From Chthonomonadaceae bacterium (GTDB lineage: Bacteria; Armatimonadota; Chthonomonadetes; Chthonomonadales; Chthonomonadaceae), in assembly GCA_025355115.1 (NCBI GenBank), contig JANXLO010000006.1:1-5081 (forward strand): a stretch of 5,081 bases of DNA. The letters are read 5' to 3'. Below are positions 1 through 5,081 of this stretch, piece by piece (positions within the stretch are counted from its first letter, which is position 1; each line of letters opens with the position of its first letter). Both the position numbers and the translations under genes were made by a program. Below the pieces are notes generated by a model, which ran no database searches, was not told the DNA's origin, and saw only the letters and a list, made by a program, of their open reading frames with translations.

Positions 1-1
1 C

Positions 2-1102
2 CAGGCACACGTTTGCGCGGATACGTGGCTGACCGGCGCCAAGATCGATGCGCAGGGCGGGCGCAAGTATGAGAACACCATTTCCTGCGATCAGATGATG
101 GCCGAAGTGGTGGGACAAAAGACGCGCTTCAACTCACTGGAGCTTTCAATCTCCGCCGGCACCGGGCATCCCTTCGGCACAAACACGCTTGCGTTTTCAC
201 GCGATGGCGTGCCTTTGCCCGCGGAGGACAATCCAAAGCAGATTTTCCAGCGCCTTTTCGGCGACGAAGTGGGCGGCATCGCCGCTCAGCGCGCCCGGCT
301 TTCGAAGCGGCAAAGCGTTCTCGACGCCGTCTTCGACGATGCAAAATCGCTGCGCACCGCGCTTGGAACGGATGACCGGACGAAGCTTGACGAGTACCTC
401 CACGCCGTGCGGGATGTCGAACAGCGCACCGAAAGACTCGATGCGTGGCTCGACGTGCCGAAGCCCGCCGTGGATAAAAAACTCGCCGCGCCCTTCCAGC
501 GCGATGTGCCGAAGGCGCAAGCCGGCGAATACTGGCGGACGATGTTCGATATAATCGTGCTCGCTTTGCGTACCGACATGACACGGGTGGTGACGTACAT
601 GAATGGCAGCGAAGGCAACGGGCTGGCGATACCGGAGATAGGAATCACTCAGGCGCGCCACAACCTCTCGCATCACAACGGCGACCCCGAAATCCTTGCG
701 CGACTCGCACACAGTGATGCCTTCATCATGCAGCAGTTCGCGCATTTCCTTGATCGCCTAAAAAGCGAGACCGAAGAGGGAGAGCCACTCCTCGACCGCA
801 CTATGGTGCTGTTCGGCAGCGGCATGAGCTACGGCCACAGCCACTCCAACAGTAACCTGCCCATTCTGCTTGCAGGCGGGCGGGGCCTCGGCCTGAAGCA
901 CGGAAGGCACATCGACTACAACAAATCACACGTCACCGGTGAATATACGCTCAGCTACGACGAGTGGCGCAGCCTCTGCGGCAAGCCCATGGATGAGAAG
1001 GCGCGCCTCAGCAATGTCATGCTCACCATGATGCAAAAGATGGAGGTCAACGCCGAGCAGTTCGTAGACAGTCTGGGCCCGGTGTCGGAGGTGCTCGGAT
1101 GA
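2..1102 (+). CDS. HXXSHH (DUF1552) family protein, C-terminal 366 residues, 5' end outside window
   Basis: The frame is open from the left edge, so the start lies upstream; the first ATG in the window (95) is internal, because the codons before it already read as family sequence (ADTWLTGAK, then GGRKYENT). The name-giving motif is intact as HNLSHH at visible residues 220-225 (659-676). Other family-like blocks are GTGHPFGTNTLAFSRDG near residues 47-63, a helical stretch ending EQRTERLDAWL, EYWRTMFDI near 177-185, and GSGMSYGHSHSNSNLP beginning at residue 272. The family is distantly related in style to DUF1501/sulfatase-like proteins, and its members are usually exported by a twin-arginine or Sec signal; that end is not visible here. 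The biochemical role is unknown. In planctomycetes and verrucomicrobia such genes often follow a DUF1592/DUF1588 cytochrome-like gene, which could lie to the left. The stop overlaps the next start (ATGA). Family assignment is strong; function is not assigned. Confidence 0.93.
   Translation, partial: QAHVCADTWLTGAKIDAQGGRKYENTISCDQMMAEVVGQKTRFNSLELSISAGTGHPFGTNTLAFSRDGVPLPAEDNPKQIFQRLFGDEVGGIAAQRARLSKRQSVLDAVFDDAKSLRTALGTDDRTKLDEYLHAVRDVEQRTERLDAWLDVPKPAVDKKLAAPFQRDVPKAQAGEYWRTMFDIIVLALRTDMTRVVTYMNGSEGNGLAIPEIGITQARHNLSHHNGDPEILARLAHSDAFIMQQFAHFLDRLKSETEEGEPLLDRTMVLFGSGMSYGHSHSNSNLPILLAGGRGLGLKHGRHIDYNKSHVTGEYTLSYDEWRSLCGKPMDEKARLSNVMLTMMQKMEVNAEQFVDSLGPVSEVLG
1087..1091 (+). promoter_or_regulatory. 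Shine-Dalgarno site for the tandem-module secreted protein
   Basis: GGAGG lies inside the 3' end of the HXXSHH gene, seven bases before the ATG at 1099. It fixes the start of the second gene and, with the ATGA overlap at 1099-1102, suggests that ribosomes finishing the first gene re-initiate on the second. Confidence 0.75.
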
Positions 1103-3279
1103 GAGCAGCGCTCTCTCTGATGCTTCTTTTCCTGGTGACTCATGCGGCAATTACCACCGCCCAGACGGACTCAAAATATCCGTTTCGCACCGACTCCGCG
1201 AACCAGAGCCTGCCCTGGTTCAAGCTCAATCCAGGCGTATTTCCGCCCCATCACTCAGAGCACAGCGTTGCGGGCGAGCTTGTCGAAGCGGACTATATTC
1301 ATCGATCTGGCGTGTTCCGCACGGAGGGCACGGGAGTGCTGGTCAACTTCACGCTACCCCCATACGGCTCCGTTCAGTACTTGAATGCCGAGGCCGATCT
1401 GCGGGATGTGCCCATCGGAACCCGCCTCAACTTCTCACTCTACCAGGACTCGATAGGTGCATTCAGCCTCGTTGCCGACATGCAGGATGAGTTCTCCCTT
1501 GCCACCAGTCAAGGGCTTACTTATCGCCTTGATGATAAGCAACTGCAAGAGAGCAGACTGCTCGTCACACGGCACGGCGTTTCAAAGACAGTGCCAGGTC
1601 CTATCCAGAGCACTCTCATGGTGGATACGAGGACTCGTGTATGGAAAGGCAAGGAGAGGGCAAGTCTGAGCGACCTCGCGACCGGGGATGAGCTCCTCTT
1701 CAACTTCACTGGCGGTTCCGGTAAGTCCCTCCGTCGCTGCACCGATATATGGGCTGGCGCCATTGCTCCGAGGCTCGCGACCGAGCAGCAGGGCGAGCGA
1801 CATCGCGCGTTCATCAAAGAGCGTGGTTTGGCTGCCTGGATAGACCGGGTGGACGGGGATAAACTAACTGTCACCCTTTTCAGCAGTGATCCTGCTTCAT
1901 TGCAAGCACTCTTCAAGGTGGAGGGCATCGATCCGGCGGTGTGGGCGAAAGAGCGTCACCGGCTCTCAGTCGCAGTGGCAAACGAGCATCTGCGTACCTA
2001 CAATCCGCCCACCAACAACAAGTGGGCCACTGTGCTGGAGCTCCAGAGAAGCCCGACCGACTGCTTTGGATGTAGCGGGGTCCGGCTGGTGCTTCAGCCG
2101 GAGTTGATGCTCGAAGGCTTCCGCAAAGGCCGCAACGTCCGACTGTTTCCCGCCTCCTGGCCCATCGAAGCCATGCCGTTTGGGGAGGGCCTTCATGCTG
2201 GCAGCCACGATGAGGAGCCTGCCGATGCCAAGGAGCTAGTGGCGGCGGACTTCCCCTATCGCACTGATTTCGGAAACGAAAATCTGCCCTGGTACGAAAT
2301 TCAGCCCGGCAGGTTTCCACCCGATCATTCCGAGCATCGAGTCGGAGGCGAGCTGGTCAAGGTGGATGCCGCCCGCCGCTCGGGCCAGTTCCGCACGGAT
2401 CGCACGGGCGAGCTGGTGAACTTCACCCTTCCCCCTTTCGGCTCCGTCCTCTCTCTTGATGCTGATGCCGAACTTGAAGATCTGCCACTGGGATCGCGTT
2501 GCCTCTTCTTCCTCTATAAGGACGAGAAGGGAGCATTCACGCGAGCGGGTGTCGTCGAGGATGAATACTCCTACCTGGCTGGCAACACCCTGACTTACCG
2601 GCTCGAGACTGCGAATCTCGGCGAAGGCAAACTCGTGGCGGCCCGGCATGCCGCGCCAGTGAAAGTGGACTACATACTCGAGCCCCGCGTCTCGCCTGAT
2701 TTTGGCCGCGCCGAACTGGAGGTCGACAGCGCAACGAGAGTCTGGAAGGGCGACCATCCGGTCAAGCTCAGCGACCTCACCGTCGGCGATGAACTGCTCG
2801 TCAATCTGGGCGTTCGAACGGCCACTGGCCGTGGCCGCTGCACAGATATCTGGGCCGGGGCGGAAGCGCAGGGGATTGCGACAGCGCTTCAGCGCAAAAG
2901 ACATGCAATTTTCGTCAAAGAGAGCGGAGTATCGGGCTGGATCGATAGCGTGGCGGGCAATGAAATCACGGTCACCCTGTTCGCTGGCAGCCGACCGGAC
3001 ATGGCGGCGATCTTGGGCTCGGACCCATATGGCAAGAGCGTCCGGGTGATGCTCGCCGATGAAATGCGGAGCACCAAAGGCAGCAAAGCAAACCAGTGCG
3101 GCTTCAAGACACACCTTCCAGAGGGCGACACCGTCGCGACCTACGGATGCAGTGGAGTGCGCTGGGTGCTCATCTGCGACAAGCTTCCCGCAGGGTATCG
3201 CAAAGGCGGCATCGTCCGCCTCTTCAAAGAAGAGTGGCCGTTACAAGCCTCGACACCGGAAATCAAAGCTCATCCCTGA
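1099..3279 (+). CDS. Secreted protein of two tandem ~330-residue modules, function unknown
   Basis: The protein has 726 residues. Residues 1-21 form a Sec-type signal peptide (short basic start, hydrophobic ALSLMLLFLV, likely cleavage after TTA). Two colinear modules follow, about 27-354 and 385-713, joined by a roughly 30-residue acidic linker. Each module has, in order: an [FY]RTD..N..LPW opening, FPP.HSEH, GELV, VNFTLPP[YF]GSV, a L.D[VL]P[IL]G strand motif, TRVWKG then LSDL..GDELL, RCTDIWAGA, G..[AG]WID.V....[LI]TVTLF, GCSGVR.VL, and a closing RKG..VRLF...WP. The L.DL..G pattern resembles DUF5666-type beta-barrel units; this is an analogy by eye. A Cys pair is conserved in both modules (C214/C325 and C581/C684). 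I recall single-module relatives as uncharacterised secreted proteins in Verrucomicrobiota/Planctomycetota, but could not search. The start is set by the GGAGG and ATGA overlap. It is probably co-translated with the HXXSHH gene and acts in the periplasm or outside the cell. Confidence 0.9.
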   Translation: MRAALSLMLLFLVTHAAITTAQTDSKYPFRTDSANQSLPWFKLNPGVFPPHHSEHSVAGELVEADYIHRSGVFRTEGTGVLVNFTLPPYGSVQYLNAEADLRDVPIGTRLNFSLYQDSIGAFSLVADMQDEFSLATSQGLTYRLDDKQLQESRLLVTRHGVSKTVPGPIQSTLMVDTRTRVWKGKERASLSDLATGDELLFNFTGGSGKSLRRCTDIWAGAIAPRLATEQQGERHRAFIKERGLAAWIDRVDGDKLTVTLFSSDPASLQALFKVEGIDPAVWAKERHRLSVAVANEHLRTYNPPTNNKWATVLELQRSPTDCFGCSGVRLVLQPELMLEGFRKGRNVRLFPASWPIEAMPFGEGLHAGSHDEEPADAKELVAADFPYRTDFGNENLPWYEIQPGRFPPDHSEHRVGGELVKVDAARRSGQFRTDRTGELVNFTLPPFGSVLSLDADAELEDLPLGSRCLFFLYKDEKGAFTRAGVVEDEYSYLAGNTLTYRLETANLGEGKLVAARHAAPVKVDYILEPRVSPDFGRAELEVDSATRVWKGDHPVKLSDLTVGDELLVNLGVRTATGRGRCTDIWAGAEAQGIATALQRKRHAIFVKESGVSGWIDSVAGNEITVTLFAGSRPDMAAILGSDPYGKSVRVMLADEMRSTKGSKANQCGFKTHLPEGDTVATYGCSGVRWVLICDKLPAGYRKGGIVRLFKEEWPLQASTPEIKAHP
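1177..2160 (+). repeat. Module copy 1 of the tandem protein (residues 27-354)
   Basis: First copy of the coding duplication. It starts at YPFRTD and ends at SW in RLFPASW. By eye, the first hundred or so residues match copy 2 at slightly more than half of positions; similarity is lower in the last third except at the GCSGVR and RLF blocks. DNA-level similarity is patchy, so the duplication is old rather than recent. Confidence 0.88.
2251..3237 (+). repeat. Module copy 2 of the tandem protein (residues 385-713)
   Basis: Second copy, starting at FPYRTD and ending at EEW in RLFKEEW. It is only one residue longer than copy 1 and keeps every conserved block in the same order, including RCTDIWAGA and GCSGVR. 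It has an extra stretch near NQCGFKTHLPEGD, with one Cys not matched in copy 1. Confidence 0.88.
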
Positions 3280-3349
3280 TGCCTTACGGTTTTCAAGCAT
3301 TGACCCATCATCTGCAATCGAAATTGCTGCATCATGCCAGTGAAGTCTG
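3280..3349 (+). other. Short convergent spacer, no clear terminator
   Basis: This gap follows the stop of the tandem-module gene. It holds only a weak hairpin (GCAAT at 3314-3318, CGAA loop, ATTGC at 3323-3327) without a T-run, so I do not call a factor-independent terminator. Transcription from the left may therefore read into the right-hand locus as antisense unless stopped by Rho. Confidence 0.4.
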
Positions 3350-3499
3350 ATGGAACATAAATTATCATTACTGCTGTTGGCCGGTTGCTCACTCATTGTA
3401 GTCACTGCGAACCTTCATGGGCAAACCGCGATGAGACCTAGCGCGACTGCCGAGCGCAGTGAGGGGGGCAGACCCACTCCGTCGCGGATTCGACGATGA
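3350..3499 (+). pseudogene. Orphan signal peptide: 5' stub of a secreted protein or lipoprotein gene
   Basis: An ATG at 3350 opens a 49-residue frame whose first 25 or so residues are a convincing export signal: MEHK, then the hydrophobic run LSLLLLAGCSLIVVTA, then NLHGQTA. LAGC (codons 3380-3388) fits a lipobox with Cys at residue 13; alternatively this is an ordinary signal peptidase I substrate cleaved near HGQ. After about 3430 the frame reads low-complexity Arg/Ser/Pro-rich sequence that is simply antisense to the minus-strand membrane protein, then stops at 3497. The body of the gene is therefore missing. Only a weak purine-rich stretch (GTGAAG) precedes the start. It may be a real gene start cut off by rearrangement, or a chance hydrophobic frame; I favour the first because charge, core and polar tail are in the right order. 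Confidence 0.45.
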
Positions 3500-4188
3500 C
3501 GGGTCAAGAGCATCGCTCCGCCTCCGAGTGCAAGCATCCAGAAGGCGGTCGAGAGCAGCAGAACTCCTGTGACCCAGGAGAACGTCAGCCTTGAGGGAGC
3601 GTCCAATGCGGAAGATCGCATCGCAAGGGCTGTGATCTCTCGCGCTTGCATCCCAGCGGCCGTTACCTCCTCCGCTTCAGGGATCCTCTCCGCGTGTCCG
3701 ATTCGCTTTAGATAGTCACTATATTCCCTTCCGCGCTGCACCCGTATTTGCTCGTCCGAATCGCCTTTGGAGTGCGGGACCACCGGCGCTCCTCCCGGTC
3801 GAAGCAGGGATGTCTGGCAAATCGAGTTGCCAACCAAAGCGCCGATCACACAGACCGACTGATTGCGCATGAGGCCTCCACACTTTCGCACTGCTTTGCG
3901 AATGCGCAGGCCCTCCTCTGCGCGGCCCTCCTGTTCAGCCTCGACCGCTTTAGTGACGGCCACGCGGCTTACGGTTCGAAGCTGACTGTACTGCGGTAGA
4001 AGAAGCCCGGCGGCGAAGGCTAGGCGCGGCAATGCGCTGCCGGATCCGAACGTCTCCTCCTGAATTTTCCACTCGGCTTTCACCTCATCAGCATAGTATT
4101 CCGTCCACAACGGCTTTTGCGCTGCTCGCTGCACTGCCGCCAGCGCCTCTGCATCCCGGCGATCTGCGAACAAGCCGACAGAGCGCAT
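3415..4188 (-). CDS. C-terminal piece of the interrupted membrane protein
   Basis: From its first ATG (4188) this frame gives 257 residues, but coding-like sequence continues upstream to the TAG, and there is no ATG, GTG or TTG in those 29 codons. Residues 1-100 are helical with a strongly charged middle (QRAAQKPLWTEYYADEVKAEW, then AEQEGRAEEGLRIRKAV); around 103-125 lie three Cys in a small-residue stretch (CGGLMRN, VCVIGALVGNSIC). A charged helix (REYSDYLKRIGHAERI) leads to a membrane helix at about 202-228, a basic loop, and a hydrophobic run stopped after GLIAVCP. As an independent gene it would have no N-terminal anchor and no ribosome site, so a fragment is more likely. Confidence 0.5.
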   Translation of the reverse strand: MRSVGLFADRRDAEALAAVQRAAQKPLWTEYYADEVKAEWKIQEETFGSGSALPRLAFAAGLLLPQYSQLRTVSRVAVTKAVEAEQEGRAEEGLRIRKAVRKCGGLMRNQSVCVIGALVGNSICQTSLLRPGGAPVVPHSKGDSDEQIRVQRGREYSDYLKRIGHAERIPEAEEVTAAGMQAREITALAMRSSALDAPSRLTFSWVTGVLLLSTAFWMLALGGGAMLLTRHRRIRDGVGLPPSLRSAVALGLIAVCP

Positions 4189-4275
4189 CAGCGGGAAATA
4201 GGCGTTGTCCGGGTCAAGACGCTCTCCTTCGACGGCGTCCCGCTCATAAGCCGCAAGCTGAGCCAGAGTGTCATA

Positions 4276-4278
4276 CTA
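4276..4278 (-). other. In-frame TAG stop inside the minus-strand membrane protein gene
   Basis: On the minus strand the codons read GGG GTA TAG TAT GAC. A single change from CAG or TGG would create it. It sits in an imperfect tandem GTATA/GTATG, but the frame is the same on both sides, so an indel of that unit is not the simple explanation. Other genes in the window end in TGA or TAA, so nothing here argues for a recoded amber codon. Confidence 0.7.
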
Positions 4279-4824
4279 TACCCCGACGCCTGGGCGGTTC
4301 GTCAGCGCTGGCTCCCCTACAAGGAGATTCGCTTCGTTGCGGCTCGCCTGGACATCCGATTGCGTGGCATAGCGCAGGATCGTGGCATGGAGCCCCGCGT
4401 GGCCCCGAAAGCGCTGTGCTAGCACTCTCAAACGCTCAACTTTTATACTCAGTGTCAAACTCCCCTTCGGCGGAGGGACTGTCAGCGCCGCCGCGAACTG
4501 CAGATCGAAGTCATCCGTGTGGCCATCAGCCGTCTCCTGATAACGTCGATGCGCTCGTTGGACGCCAGCCTCCATCGTTGGACTCACCATGCTGCCCCAC
4601 AATGCTATTGGGCTCCACGATGCAGTTGTCGCAGCCGATGGAGTGTTGAGACTGAACTGCGACATGGCGAGCCATCGCGTTCCAGGCCAGATAAGCAGCG
4701 CCAGGATAGCTCCGAGCGAGAGACCTGCAATGCGTAATTTAAAGTTGAAGGCATTGGGAATCTGAAAGCTGGTCGAGGTGGCTAGCGAACTGCTCCATGG
4801 CCTTTGCATCGATTGCAAGGCCAA
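4276..4824 (-). CDS. N-terminal piece of the interrupted membrane protein
   Basis: If translated alone this gives up to 182 residues from a TTG at 4824, or 177 from the ATG at 4807-4809. Neither start has a visible Shine-Dalgarno, and both lie inside the end of the upstream gene. Residues about 30-48 form a membrane helix (FKLRIAGLSLGAILALLIW), followed by polar sequence (SFDL-like TDDFDLQFAAALTVPP) and a helix ending in ATILRYATQSDV. The last 25 residues before the TAG (NLLVGEPALTNRPGVGV) are loop-like and not a natural-looking C-terminus. Best read as one half of the longer minus-strand gene. Confidence 0.5.
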   Translation of the reverse strand: MALQSMQRPWSSSLATSTSFQIPNAFNFKLRIAGLSLGAILALLIWPGTRWLAMSQFSLNTPSAATTASWSPIALWGSMVSPTMEAGVQRAHRRYQETADGHTDDFDLQFAAALTVPPPKGSLTLSIKVERLRVLAQRFRGHAGLHATILRYATQSDVQASRNEANLLVGEPALTNRPGVGV

Positions 4825-5080
4825 TCATGCCGCTGAGAAGACTGTCGAGCTGTACACGATATCCGAAGGCCAATCCGACGCGCAGATCGTCGATTGCAGC
4901 TTCATTTCGACCGTCGGCGAAGTGGACGTACTGGGCCATGCACAGCAGCTGTGCGAGTTTTCGAAATGAGCCCAACTCAGGCAAAAGAGTCATCGCGCTG
5001 TAGTCGGCATGCGGCGAAATCACTGGCTTTTGAAGCCCGTCACGCAGTAGCCGCAGCGCCTGTGCAATAGAATGGTCAGC
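4739..5080 (-). CDS. C-terminal part of a helical soluble protein of unknown function, 5' end outside window
   Basis: The frame is open to the right edge, so the start lies beyond it; the GTG at 5023 is only an internal candidate, since codons before it (AQALRLLRDGLQKP) fit the same amphipathic helical pattern. About 113 residues are visible, ending at a TAA (4739-4741). The sequence is built of paired helices (SFRKLAQLLCMAQYVHFADGR, then EAAIDDLRVGLAFG and MIGLAIDAKAMEQFASHLDQL), resembling tetratricopeptide-like helical repeats, with no signal or membrane segment. It ends abruptly after LSDSQCLQL, and its last 70-86 bases overlap the next minus-strand frame. It may be truncated. Order and overlap suggest it was the first gene of an operon with the membrane protein, perhaps a functional pair. 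Family not recognised. Confidence 0.6.
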   Translation of the reverse strand, partial: ADHSIAQALRLLRDGLQKPVISPHADYSAMTLLPELGSFRKLAQLLCMAQYVHFADGRNEAAIDDLRVGLAFGYRVQLDSLLSGMIGLAIDAKAMEQFASHLDQLSDSQCLQL

Positions 5081-5081
5081 C

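Larger units (their letters stand above)
3415..4824 (-). pseudogene. Membrane-anchored protein of unknown family, interrupted by an in-frame TAG
   Basis: One minus-strand frame runs from 4824 to a TGA at 3415-3417 and is broken only by TAG at 4276-4278. Sequence on both sides of that stop looks coding and continuous: ILRYATQSDV before it, and YDTLAQLAAYERDA, GERLDPDNAYFP, then SVGLFADRRDAEALAAV after it, in the same frame. The product would be about 468 residues: an N-terminal membrane helix (GLSLGAILALLIWPG), a long soluble helical middle, a second membrane helix (WVTGVLLLSTAFWMLALGGGAMLL), a basic RHRRIRDG loop, and the start of a third hydrophobic run cut off at ALGLIAVCP. I do not recognise the family with certainty. 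The missing C-terminal helix, the internal stop and the poor start together suggest a decayed gene. A sequencing error or readthrough at the TAG remains possible. Confidence 0.65.

Noticed and set aside
197..745. 182-codon minus-strand frame opposite the HXXSHH gene
   Set aside because: The plus strand here carries the HNLSHH motif and other family blocks; the minus frame is a high-GC shadow.
2236..3114. 292-codon open frame on the minus strand opposite the tandem-module gene
   Set aside because: It is antisense to a strongly supported coding duplication. Its translation has no recognisable domain and no ribosome site, and it is rich in residues expected from the complement of a high-GC gene.
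3305..3353. Nested inverted repeats in the convergent spacer (CCATCA/TGATGG around GCAAT-CGAA-ATTGC) as a terminator or regulatory RNA
   Set aside because: The stems are five and six base pairs, separated by unpaired stretches, without a T-run. This is within what chance gives in such a spacer.
4032..4649. 205-codon plus-strand frame over the minus-strand membrane gene
   Set aside because: Its translation is Pro/Ser/Arg/His-rich without a hydrophobic core or known motif, whereas the minus strand gives helices, membrane segments and balanced composition. It spans the TAG region, but I see no reason to prefer it.
4736..4750. TTTAAAT slippery-type heptamer at the overlap of the two minus-strand genes, as a programmed frameshift site
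   Set aside because: The heptamer matches the X XXY YYZ form only in the third minus frame, not in the frame of the upstream gene. A -1 slip there would not join the two observed coding frames (a +1 shift would be needed).
1..5081. CRISPR array, tRNA, rRNA, transposase or insertion-sequence ends
   Set aside because: No short regularly spaced repeats, cloverleaf-like segments, ribosomal RNA signatures or transposase motifs were seen on either strand; the only substantial repeat is the protein-coding duplication.

Overview
The window looks like part of a high-GC, environmental bacterial chromosome. The best clue is the first gene, a member of the HXXSHH (formerly DUF1552) family. From general knowledge this family is abundant in Planctomycetota, Verrucomicrobiota and some Acidobacteriota and myxobacteria. 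I favour the Verrucomicrobiota/Planctomycetota side, but the sequence alone does not fix the phylum.

Left part (about 1-3279, plus strand): a two-gene unit. The 3' portion of an HXXSHH-family gene runs in from the left edge and ends in an ATGA overlap with the next gene. That second gene encodes a 726-residue, signal-peptide-bearing protein made of two tandem copies of a module of about 330 residues. Overlapping stop and start plus a strong Shine-Dalgarno inside the upstream gene point to translational coupling. The two proteins are therefore probably made together and act outside the cytoplasmic membrane. Neither has a known biochemical function that I can state.

Middle (3280-3500): a short convergent spacer. 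It holds the 5' end of what looks like a third secreted-protein or lipoprotein gene (start at 3350), which after about 25 convincing codons runs into the tail of a minus-strand gene. This looks like a rearrangement breakpoint.

Right part (3415-5080, minus strand): a damaged two-gene locus read from right to left. First comes the end of a helical, soluble-looking protein that enters from the right edge and stops at 4739. Overlapping its end is a membrane-anchored protein whose frame is open from 4824 down to 3415 except for one in-frame TAG at 4276-4278. That protein also seems to lack a good start and to end in the middle of a C-terminal hydrophobic stretch. I read the right half as a decaying or rearranged locus, or as one carrying sequence or assembly errors. 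No tRNA, rRNA, CRISPR array, insertion sequence or transposase was seen. The 'system' candidate is the HXXSHH protein coupled to the tandem-module secreted protein; everything about its function is inference.
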